Below, piece after piece: positions 25,396 through 31,505 of a stretch of DNA of 40,746 bases. Origin of the DNA: JACVRU01 sp040902725 (GTDB taxonomy: Bacteria > Actinomycetota > Thermoleophilia > Gaiellales > Gaiellaceae); assembly GCA_040902725.1 (NCBI GenBank), contig JBBDWU010000018.1:1-40746 (forward strand), written 5' to 3'. Below the pieces are notes generated by a model. That model was given only the letters and a program-made list of their open reading frames with translations, made no database searches and was not told the DNA's origin. Every line of letters begins with the position of its first letter. Within the stretch, counting starts at the first letter, position 1. A program made the position numbers and the translations under genes.

Positions 25396-25482
25396 TCGAG
25401 CGCAAGAAGCCATACCCGTCGCTGCGTAGAATCATCCCGCTACGCGCTTGACGTAGGACAGCAAACGCGAGAGTCTCGGCGC

Positions 25483-25698
25483 ATGACAGCCGAAGATGAA
25501 CTCAGAGACGAAGTAGGGCAAATGCTGGCGGGAACGGGGCCCAGGCCGATCGGGGGTGTTGGCATGGGACTCCATGGCCCCGAAACACCCGAGCAGCAGA
25601 TCGCGGCACTTGAGAGAGACATCCAGGCCCTCTACCGGGGCCTCTTGCTTGCCGGTAGGCAGATAGAAGACCTCCGTAGCAAGATCGGCGGGGGCTAG
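25483..25698 (+). CDS. hypothetical small protein
   Basis: 71 residues, acidic, no recognised family: a helical start (TAEDELRDEVGQML), a glycine-rich middle (GGVGMGLHGPE) and a C-terminal coiled-coil-like helix (EQQIAALERDIQALYRGLLLAGRQIEDL). ATG 25483 has no good SD. An overlapping minus-strand ORF (25432-25761) exists; I prefer this one because its composition looks protein-like. The 84 nt before it and 100 nt after it hold nothing I recognise. Confidence 0.45.
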   Translation: MTAEDELRDEVGQMLAGTGPRPIGGVGMGLHGPETPEQQIAALERDIQALYRGLLLAGRQIEDLRSKIGGG

Positions 25699-25799
25699 AA
25701 CCGACTTCAACTCGCGGACGAAAGGCCCGTCGTCCAGCTCGATGCGGCACATCCGCTGCAATTCATCGCGGTGTGGCTACTCACCGCGACTTACCGCCC

Positions 25800-25821
25800 T
25801 CGTTTCGCTAGACCCTCCTAG
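25800..25821 (-). repeat. right terminal inverted repeat of the island
   Basis: Reverse complement reads CTAGGAGGGT then CTAGCGAAACGA, matching the left end at 20 of 22 positions. It contains the pilB stop codon (25818-25820 on the minus strand). Confidence 0.8.
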
Positions 25822-27524
25822 GCCAGGCGATCGCCGGTGACGCGGCGGATCTCCTCGAGGGAGGAGGTGCCGTCGAGGACGACCTGAATCGCATACTGGC
25901 GCAGGGTGGTCATCCCGTTCTCGACCGCGGCGGCGAAGATCTCCTCGGTCGAGGCCTCGATCAGTCGCCGGACGCGGCCGCGCACCTCCATGATCTCGTA
26001 GAGCCCGACGCGCCCGGAGTAGCCGGTGTTCGAGCACTGGTCGCAACCCTTGGCGCGATAGAGGACGAGGTCCTTCCGGGGAGCCTCCTCGAAACCGAGC
26101 TGGGCGAGCTCCTCGGCCCCGGGGGCGTACGGCTCGCGGCATTCGGTGCAGATCCGCCGGGCGAGCCGCTGCGCCACGATGCACGAGAGCGACGTCGCGA
26201 GCAGGCCGGGCTCGACGCCCATGTCCTTGAGCCGTGCGATCGAGCTGGCGGCGTTGTGCGTGTGGAGCGACGTCAGGACGAGATGGCCGGTCATGCCGGC
26301 CTGGACGGCGATCCGCGCCGTCTCCTCGTCGCGAATCTCGCCCACGAGCAGCACGTCGGGGTCGGAGCGGAGGATCGTGCGCAACCCGCGCGCGAACGTG
26401 AGGCCGCTCTTGGTGTTGACCTCGACCTGGTTGATTCCCGGGATCTGGTACTCGACCGGATCTTCGACGGTCATGATGCAGCGCTCCACGTCGTTGAGGA
26501 TGTCCGTCCCGGCGTACAGCGTCGTCGTCTTGCCGCTGCCCGTCGGCCCGCAGGCGATGACCACGCCGTAGGGCTGGTGGATCGACCGGACGAAGGCCTC
26601 CTCGGTGTCAGGGCTCATGCCCAGGTCGGAGACGGTCATCCGCTCGTTGGCGCGATTGAGGATCCGGAGCACGACCTGCTCGCCGTGAGTGGTCGGAAGG
26701 ACGGCGACGCGAAGGTCCATTTCCTGGCCGGCGAGGCGCGCGTTGATGCGGCCGTCCTGGGGTGTCCGCCGGTCGGCGATGTCGAGCTCGCCCATGACCT
26801 TGAGCCGGCTCGTCACCGCGGCCTGGAGCTCGGCGTCGATCGTGGTCAGCGTCCGCATGACGCCGTCGACGCGGATGCGTACGACGACCTCGTTCGCCTG
26901 CGGCTCGAAATGGACGTCCGACGCCCGCTCCTGCAGTGCATGGGTGATGACGCTGTTCACGAGCTGCACCGCCGGCGACGCCGGGGCGCCGTCGTCGAGG
27001 TCGTCGATGTGACGGACGCGCGCCGATTCGATCCGCACCGGCGCGTCCGGCTCGTTCAGGCGCGCGATCGCGGCCTCGAGCTCGTCGCTCGACACGACGG
27101 CGAGCCGGACGTTCAGGCCGAGGGCGAGGCGGAGGTCGTCCGAGGCGAGGACGTTCGTCGGGTCGGCGACCGCGACGAGGACGAGGTTCTCGTCCAGCAG
27201 CTGCACCGGCAGCGCACCGTAACGGTGGGAGAACTTCTCGGGCAGCAGCCGGGCCGCCGCGACGTCGATCTCCGTGCGCGCGAGGTCGAGATAGTCGAGT
27301 CCGTGCTGCTCGGCGAGCGCGCGCGCGAGGTCGTCCCGGCTGACGAGGCCGCGCGCGACGAGGATCTCGCCCAGCCGGCGGTTGCTCTGCTCGCGCTCGA
27401 CGAGGGCGGCCTCGAGCTGCTCGAGGGTGAGCAGGCCCCGCTGCACGAGCATCGTGCCGAGCAGCAGGCGCTCGGCCGGGAGCGGGTCCAGAGGTAGGGA
27501 AGTAGGCAGCTCCGCAGCTTCCAC
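25818..27524 (-). CDS. pilB: PilB/GspE-type assembly ATPase
   Basis: 568 residues. An N-terminal MshEN/GspII_E domain (about 20-160, with two RGLLTLEQLEAAL/RGLVSRDDLARAL-type helices) is followed by the secretion ATPase: Walker A GPTGSGKTTT, Asp box EDPVEY, Walker B LLVGEIRDEETA, His box SLHTHNA, and a zinc tetracysteine (CTEC...CDQC). It powers type IV pilus or type II secretion-like assembly at the inner membrane. No pilC, pilT, pilM or pilin genes are in view, so it is an orphan here. GTG 27524 with AGGA upstream. Its stop codon lies within the island's right inverted repeat. Confidence 0.93.
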   Translation of the reverse strand: MEAAELPTSLPLDPLPAERLLLGTMLVQRGLLTLEQLEAALVEREQSNRRLGEILVARGLVSRDDLARALAEQHGLDYLDLARTEIDVAAARLLPEKFSHRYGALPVQLLDENLVLVAVADPTNVLASDDLRLALGLNVRLAVVSSDELEAAIARLNEPDAPVRIESARVRHIDDLDDGAPASPAVQLVNSVITHALQERASDVHFEPQANEVVVRIRVDGVMRTLTTIDAELQAAVTSRLKVMGELDIADRRTPQDGRINARLAGQEMDLRVAVLPTTHGEQVVLRILNRANERMTVSDLGMSPDTEEAFVRSIHQPYGVVIACGPTGSGKTTTLYAGTDILNDVERCIMTVEDPVEYQIPGINQVEVNTKSGLTFARGLRTILRSDPDVLLVGEIRDEETARIAVQAGMTGHLVLTSLHTHNAASSIARLKDMGVEPGLLATSLSCIVAQRLARRICTECREPYAPGAEELAQLGFEEAPRKDLVLYRAKGCDQCSNTGYSGRVGLYEIMEVRGRVRRLIEASTEEIFAAAVENGMTTLRQYAIQVVLDGTSSLEEIRRVTGDRLA

Positions 27525-27544
27525 GTTTCCTGCTATCGGTCAAT

Positions 27545-27982
27545 ATGGCGCCCAACATGAGGGCCCTTTGCCAGCGCGTCTCGGCCGCTCGCGTGCGGCC
27601 CGGAGGCCAGATCGGGCCTGGCCTCTGCGTGCTGCTCGGCGTCGGGCGGTCGGACGGGGCCGGAGAGGCGGCGCGGCTGGCCGGCAAAGTGGCGCGCCTG
27701 CGGGTGTTCGAGGACGACGAGGGCCGCTTCGACCGCAGCCTCGTCGACGTGGGCGGGGCAGCGCTCGTGGTCAGCCAGTTCACGCTCTTGGCGGACACGA
27801 CCAGGGGGAACCGGCCGAGCTTCGCCGAAGCAGCGCCGCCCGAGGACGCCGAGCCGCTCTACGAGCATTTCTGCGCGGAGCTGGGCGCGCTGGGCGTGGA
27901 GGTGGCGACGGGCGTCTTCGGCGCCCGGATGCAGCTCGAGCTCGTCAACGACGGGCCGGTCACGATCGTGTTGGACGTCTGA
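27545..27982 (+). CDS. dtd: D-aminoacyl-tRNA deacylase
   Basis: 145 residues. It removes D-amino acids (and Gly) mis-charged on tRNA. The two DTD active-site motifs are clear: SQFTLLADT (family SQFTL) and the C-terminal NDGPVTIVLDV (family NxGPVT). Start: ATG 27545 lies 14 nt after TGCTAT, leaderless spacing, while ATG 27557 matches the usual family N-terminus (MRALCQRVS). Either is possible. Divergent from pilB with only 20 nt between start codons, so the promoters must overlap. Confidence 0.93.
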   Translation: MAPNMRALCQRVSAARVRPGGQIGPGLCVLLGVGRSDGAGEAARLAGKVARLRVFEDDEGRFDRSLVDVGGAALVVSQFTLLADTTRGNRPSFAEAAPPEDAEPLYEHFCAELGALGVEVATGVFGARMQLELVNDGPVTIVLDV

Positions 27983-27988
27983 GCCGGC

Positions 27989-28498
27989 TTAGCCGTCGGC
28001 CAGCCGGGTGACGGTGCGCCAGTTGCGCAGGGTCGCCTGCACGCCGAGCTGCTTCTCGAGCCGGGCCGCCGTGAGCTTCGCCCCCTGGAAGCCGTTGGGG
28101 TAGTAGAGGGCGACGTCCGGGCCGACGGCGGCGAATCGGTCCGGGGCGATGTCCAGGCTCGCCAGGGCTGTCAAGGCGGCCTGAGCAGGCTTCTCGGCCA
28201 GAAAGGCCGCGGCCGACTTGGACGTGTCGCGGCCGAAGGGATGGGCGCGGGCGAGCGATCGCAGCTGGCCGGCCATGCGCAGCACGATCACCGTCTCCAC
28301 GCCGAACTCTTCGGCGACGGCCGCCTCGAGGGCGGCCCGGTCAGGCGCCGTGTGCTCGAAGAGGACGTTGCCGCTCTGGATGTACGTCCGCACCGACTCG
28401 CAGCCGGCCCCTTCGAACACGCGCCGCAGCTCCGCCATCGGCACCTTGTTGCGGCTGCCGAGGTTGACCGCACGCAGGAGGGCGACCCAGGCTCCCAA
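27989..28498 (-). CDS. DUF1697 family protein
   Basis: 169 residues, DUF1697. Signatures: YVALLRGIN-like WVALLRAVNLGSRNKVPMAELRRVFE, YIQSGNVLF and the C-terminal TLRNWRTVTRLADG (family RNWNTV). The fold is a duplicated alpha-beta sandwich and the function is unknown. The start codon is TTG at 28498; the family N-terminus fits this start and no ATG/GTG lies between it and the conserved VALLR. Convergent with dtd (6-nt gap) and divergent from the EamA gene; the shared 90-nt region holds TGTTACT half-sites. Confidence 0.85.
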   Translation of the reverse strand: MGAWVALLRAVNLGSRNKVPMAELRRVFEGAGCESVRTYIQSGNVLFEHTAPDRAALEAAVAEEFGVETVIVLRMAGQLRSLARAHPFGRDTSKSAAAFLAEKPAQAALTALASLDIAPDRFAAVGPDVALYYPNGFQGAKLTAARLEKQLGVQATLRNWRTVTRLADG

Positions 28499-28507
28499 GT
28501 TGCAAAG

Positions 28508-28517
28508 TGTTACTAAG
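28508..28517. promoter_or_regulatory. third TGTTACT-type half-site (TGTTACTAAG)
   Basis: Shares TGTTACT with the palindrome 43 bp away and lies next to the DUF1697 TTG start. It could be a secondary site for the same regulator. Confidence 0.35.
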
Positions 28518-28550
28518 TCCGAGGTGCGCTTGCCTGAGAGCCTTCTCCGG

Positions 28551-28571
28551 CAAGTAACAGAGTGTTACTTG
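28551..28571. promoter_or_regulatory. palindromic operator CAAGTAACA-N3-TGTTACTTG
   Basis: A perfect 9-bp inverted repeat with a 3-bp centre, the geometry typical of TetR/GntR-type operators. It covers the -35/spacer region of the EamA promoter (-10 TAGCGT at 28577), so a bound protein would block it. No regulator gene is adjacent. Confidence 0.6.
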
Positions 28572-28576
28572 CGATG

Positions 28577-28582
28577 TAGCGT
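28577..28582 (+). promoter_or_regulatory. candidate -10 box for the EamA gene (TAGCGT)
   Basis: TAGCGT 12 nt before the GTG at 28589, directly downstream of the palindromic operator; predicted leaderless transcript. Confidence 0.42.
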
Positions 28583-28588
28583 CCGCCC

Positions 28589-29392
28589 GTGACCGGATCG
28601 GCGCTCACTCTGACGCTTGCGGCGGCGTTGCTGCACGCCGGCTGGAACCTGCTGCTCGCCGGGGCCCGCGACGTCCTGGCCGCTACCGCCGTCGCCCTCG
28701 TCGCCTCGGTCCTCGTCGCCGCGCCGGCGGCCGCGCTCACGTGGGACGTGGAGACGGACGCCCTCCCGTACGCGGCCGGCTCGGCGGCGCTGGAGCTCGC
28801 CTACTTCTTCGCCCTGACCGCGGCCTACACGCGCTCCGACCTCTCGCTCGTCTATCCCGTCGCGCGCGGCGGAGCGCCGGTGCTCGTCCTGCTCGGTGCG
28901 CTCGCGCTGGGACGCTTGCCCTCGGGCGCCGAGGCCGGCGGCGTCCTCCTCGTGGGCGCGGGAGTGCTGCTCGTGCGGGGTCTCCGCTCGACCGATCCGC
29001 GGGGCCTCGCGCTCGGCGCCGCGATCGCCGTCCTGATCGCCGGCTACACGACCGTCGACAACGCCGGCATCGAGCACGCGAGCCCGATCGCCTACCTCGA
29101 GCTCGTGCTCCTCCCGGTGGCGCTCGCCGTCCTGCTCGCCGTGCCGCGGGAGCGTCTGCGCGCCGCAATCGCGCCTGCTCCGGTCGCGGCCGGAATCGCC
29201 AGCTTCGCCGCCTACGCGCTCGTGCTCGCGGCGCTCGATCGCGCGCCCGCCGCGCCTGTCGCCGCGGTCCGCGAGACGAGCGTCGTGATCGCCGTCGCCC
29301 TGGCCGCGATCTTCCTCCACGAGCGCGTCGGGCCCGCCCGCCTGGCGGGCGCGATCGTGGTCGCGGGCGGCGTGGCGCTGCTATCCTTCTGA
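28589..29392 (+). CDS. EamA/DMT-family permease
   Basis: 267 residues forming about nine or ten membrane helices in two EamA repeats. The first is about 5-130, with PVARGGAPVLVLLGALALGR; the second is about 140-267, with AAVRETSVVIAVALAAIFLHERVGPARLAGAIVVAGGVAL, the usual EamA ending. Drug/metabolite transporters export or import small metabolites such as amino acids or sugars; no substrate is indicated. GTG 28589, no SD, probably leaderless. The upstream palindrome suggests repression by a small-molecule sensor. A strong terminator follows. Confidence 0.87.
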   Translation: MTGSALTLTLAAALLHAGWNLLLAGARDVLAATAVALVASVLVAAPAAALTWDVETDALPYAAGSAALELAYFFALTAAYTRSDLSLVYPVARGGAPVLVLLGALALGRLPSGAEAGGVLLVGAGVLLVRGLRSTDPRGLALGAAIAVLIAGYTTVDNAGIEHASPIAYLELVLLPVALAVLLAVPRERLRAAIAPAPVAAGIASFAAYALVLAALDRAPAAPVAAVRETSVVIAVALAAIFLHERVGPARLAGAIVVAGGVALLSF

Positions 29393-29394
29393 GA

Positions 29395-29420
29395 CCATTT
29401 TCACCGGCTTGGCGAAATGG
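29395..29420 (+). promoter_or_regulatory. possible anti-terminator hairpin before rimP
   Basis: CCATTT (29395-29400) can pair with AAATGG (29415-29420), which is also the left arm of the terminator stem. The two structures exclude each other, the layout of an attenuator. The alternative stem is short (6-7 bp), so this is tentative. Confidence 0.38.
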
Positions 29421-29440
29421 GCGCGACGCGCCCATTTTTT
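29415..29440 (+). terminator. intrinsic terminator between the EamA gene and rimP
   Basis: AAATGGGCG (29415-29423), loop CGACG, CGCCCATTT (29429-29437), ending in a run of six T (29435-29440): a textbook Rho-independent terminator, here only 7 nt before the rimP ATG. Confidence 0.88.
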
Positions 29441-29447
29441 GTGACAG

Positions 29448-29885
29448 ATGACGAGTCCACACGACAGGGAGAAGACGTTGGAGCGTGAGATCGCGCAGGC
29501 AGTCGAGCCTGCAGTGCCCGGAACCGAGGTGCTCGCGGTCGAGCTGACCGGCCCCGAGCGCTTCACGGTCTTCGTCGACCATCCGGCCGGCGTCGACCAC
29601 GCGCTCTGCGCCCGCGTCACCGAGGTGCTGCGCGGCTACCTCGACCGCTACACGATCGACGTCAGCTCGCCGGGCTTCGAGCGGCCGGTGCGGAAGCCCG
29701 CGCACTTCGCCAACGCCGTGGGTCGGCGGGTGGCGCTGAGAACGCCCGAGCGCAAGCGCCTGCGGGGCGAGGTCGTGGCAGCGGGCGACCGGGCCGTGAC
29801 CGTGCGCACGAACGACGGCGAGCTGGAGATCCGGTACGACGACATCATTCGGGGCAACCTGATCGACGAGGGGATGACGAGATGA
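29448..29885 (+). CDS. rimP: ribosome maturation factor RimP
   Basis: 145 residues. N-terminal alpha-beta domain (EVLAVELTGPERFTVFVDHPAGVDHALCARVTEVL) ending in the signature VSSPGFERPVRKPAHFANAVGRRV, followed by a small SH3-like C-terminal barrel with GEVVAAGDRAVTV. RimP assists 30S subunit maturation. First gene of the conserved rimP-nusA-infB operon. The ATG at 29448 directly follows a terminator T-run with no SD and little room for a promoter, so expression must involve read-through or an overlapping promoter. ATGA overlap with nusA. Confidence 0.93.
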   Translation: MTSPHDREKTLEREIAQAVEPAVPGTEVLAVELTGPERFTVFVDHPAGVDHALCARVTEVLRGYLDRYTIDVSSPGFERPVRKPAHFANAVGRRVALRTPERKRLRGEVVAAGDRAVTVRTNDGELEIRYDDIIRGNLIDEGMTR

Positions 29886-31255
29886 CGCAGGAGATTGTCG
29901 AGGCGATTCGCGAGATCGAGCGCGAGAAGGGCATCGAGCACGGAACGCTCGAGGACGCCCTCCGCGACGCGCTGCTCGCCGCCTACAAGAAGACCGCCGG
30001 CGCCGCGAGGCACGCCGTCGTCGAGCTCGACGACCGCGGGGACTTCCGCGTCTTCTCGATCGAGATCCCCGGCGACCTCGAGGAAAAGCTGATCGAGGAG
30101 GCGCGTTCGCTCGCGCTCGACGAGCTCGAGCGGCTCGAGGTCGAGAACAACGAGCGCTCCCACGTCCTGCTCCAGGACGAGGACCTCGAGCTCGACTGGG
30201 CGCAGGTGCCCGAGCACCTGATCAAGCGCGAGGACGTCACGCCCGACAACTTCGGCCGCATCGCCGCGCAGACGGCGAAGCAGGTGATCCTGCAGCGGAT
30301 CCGCGAGGCCGAGCGCCAGATGATGTACGAGGAGTACATCGACCGGGTCAGCGAGGTCGTGACCGGCATCGTGCAGCAGGCCGGCGACCGCAACAACGTC
30401 CTCGTCGACCTCGGCAAGGTGGAGGCGCTGCTGCCGCGCGCCGAGCAGGTCGACGGCGAGCGCTACGAGCAGGGCTCCCGCATCAAGGCGGTCATCACCG
30501 AGGTCCGCTCCGGGACGAAGGGGCCGCAAATCATCCTCTCGCGGCGCGATCCCGAGCTGATCAAGACGCTGTTCGAGCTCGAGGTGCCCGAGATCGCCGA
30601 CGGGCTCGTCGAGATCCGCGGTGTCGCCCGCGAGCCCGGCTACCGCTCGAAGATCGCGGTCGAGTCGCACGCCCAGGGTGTCGACCCGGTCGGCGCCTGC
30701 GTCGGCCCCCGCGGCTCGCGCGTGCGCATGGTCGTCTCCGAGCTCCGCGGCGAGAAGATCGACATCATCCCGTGGAACAACGAGCCGGCCCGCTTCATCG
30801 CCAAGGCGCTGTCGCCCGCGCGCGTCCGCGAGGTCTTCGTGGACGACGAGACCAAGGAGGCGACCGTCGTCACCCCGGACGACCAGCTCGCGCTCGCGAT
30901 CGGCAAGGAAGGGCTGAACGCCCGCCTCGCCGCGCGGCTCTCGGGCTGGAAGATCGACATCGTCTCCGACAGCGAGTTCGCCAAGCAGGAGGCCGACGCG
31001 GCCTTCGGCGGCGGCGCGGACGAGGACTTCACCGGGCGCTGCGGCGCGATCCTCTCCAACGGAAAGCGGTGCCCGAACGCGGCGCTGCCGGGCACCCGCT
31101 ACTGCGGCGTTCCCGCGCACAAGGCGATGGTCGAGGCGCAGGCGGCAGCCGAGCCGGTAGAGGCGGAGCCCGCCGAGGCCGAGGTCGAGGCCGAGGTCGA
31201 GGAGCTGCCGGCCGAGGCCACGGTCGAGGAGGCGGAGGAGCCGGCTGCTGAGTAG
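29882..31255 (+). CDS. nusA: transcription factor NusA with C-terminal zinc-knuckle-like extension
   Basis: 457 residues. N-terminal RNAP-binding domain (1-about 125), S1 domain (about 135-200, VTGIVQQAGDRNNVLVDLG), KH1 and KH2 (VGPRGSRVRMVVSELRGEKIDI; AIGKEGLNARLAARLSGWKIDI). NusA modulates pausing, termination and antitermination. After KH2 there is an extra segment with C387-x9-C397-x10-C408-x4-H413 (RCGAILSNGKRCPNAALPGTRYCGVPAH split here by motif), then a low-complexity acidic Ala-Glu tail (about 418-457). The Cys3His set could bind zinc. ATGA overlap with rimP; the end overlaps ylxR. Confidence 0.94.
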   Translation: MTQEIVEAIREIEREKGIEHGTLEDALRDALLAAYKKTAGAARHAVVELDDRGDFRVFSIEIPGDLEEKLIEEARSLALDELERLEVENNERSHVLLQDEDLELDWAQVPEHLIKREDVTPDNFGRIAAQTAKQVILQRIREAERQMMYEEYIDRVSEVVTGIVQQAGDRNNVLVDLGKVEALLPRAEQVDGERYEQGSRIKAVITEVRSGTKGPQIILSRRDPELIKTLFELEVPEIADGLVEIRGVAREPGYRSKIAVESHAQGVDPVGACVGPRGSRVRMVVSELRGEKIDIIPWNNEPARFIAKALSPARVREVFVDDETKEATVVTPDDQLALAIGKEGLNARLAARLSGWKIDIVSDSEFAKQEADAAFGGGADEDFTGRCGAILSNGKRCPNAALPGTRYCGVPAHKAMVEAQAAAEPVEAEPAEAEVEAEVEELPAEATVEEAEEPAAE

Positions 31256-31505
31256 TCACGTCCCGGTCCGGACGTGCGCGGGGTGCGGACGGAAGGCGCC
31301 GCAGTCCGAGCTCGTCCGCTTCGTGGAGAGCGATTCCCGGCTGACCCCGGCGTCGCCGGGCGCCACGGGACGGGGCGTGTACACGTGCCGGAGGCTGGCC
31401 TGCTTCGAGCGGGCGCGCGAGCGGCGCGCCTTCGCGCGGACGCTGCGGAGGACCGTGTCGGTCGATCCTGAGCTTTCGCGGCTCTACACTGGAACCGATG
31501 GCTGA
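31248..31505 (+). CDS. ylxR: YlxR (DUF448) RNA-binding protein, CTG start
   Basis: 85 residues. The family motif VRTCAGCGRKAPQSELVRF is followed by GRGVYTCRRLACFERARERRAFARTL, typical YlxR/RnpM. Some homologues bind RNase P RNA or act on transcription; the role here is unproven. The frame has no ATG, GTG or TTG before the motif; the first standard start (31323) would delete the CxGC region. CTG at 31248 has AGGAG (31236-31240) with 7-nt spacing and overlaps the nusA stop, so I choose it; CTG 31245 is the alternative. Overlaps infB by 8 nt. Confidence 0.82.
   Translation: MSSHVPVRTCAGCGRKAPQSELVRFVESDSRLTPASPGATGRGVYTCRRLACFERARERRAFARTLRRTVSVDPELSRLYTGTDG

Larger units (their letters stand above)
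24620..25821. mobile_element. 1.2-kb island bounded by 22-bp inverted repeats with CTAG at both ends
   Basis: The ends 24620-24641 and 25800-25821 are inverted copies with two mismatches, each finishing in CTAG. CTAG fits the YTAR target duplication of IS5-type elements, with true ends GGAGGGT...CGAAACGA. Inside are a minus-strand zinc/HTH protein, a tRNA-Gln, a DDE transposase remnant and a 71-codon ORF. Base composition is visibly more AT-rich than the flanks. The element lies exactly between two convergent genes and supplies both TAG stops. I infer a decayed or non-autonomous insertion; nothing shows it is active. Confidence 0.65.

Noticed and set aside
24829..25413. 194-codon minus-strand ORF in the island
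   Set aside because: It runs antisense through the tRNA-Gln and the transposase relic, and overlaps the zinc/HTH gene in another frame.
25432..25761. 109-codon minus-strand ORF opposite the 71-codon small ORF
   Set aside because: No family resemblance and poorer codon pattern; the plus-strand ORF looks more protein-like, though neither is certain.
28530..28556. CTGAGAG...CTTCTCCGG resembling part of a TPP riboswitch
   Set aside because: The conserved TPP core segments are absent, the region is under 90 nt and lies between divergent genes.
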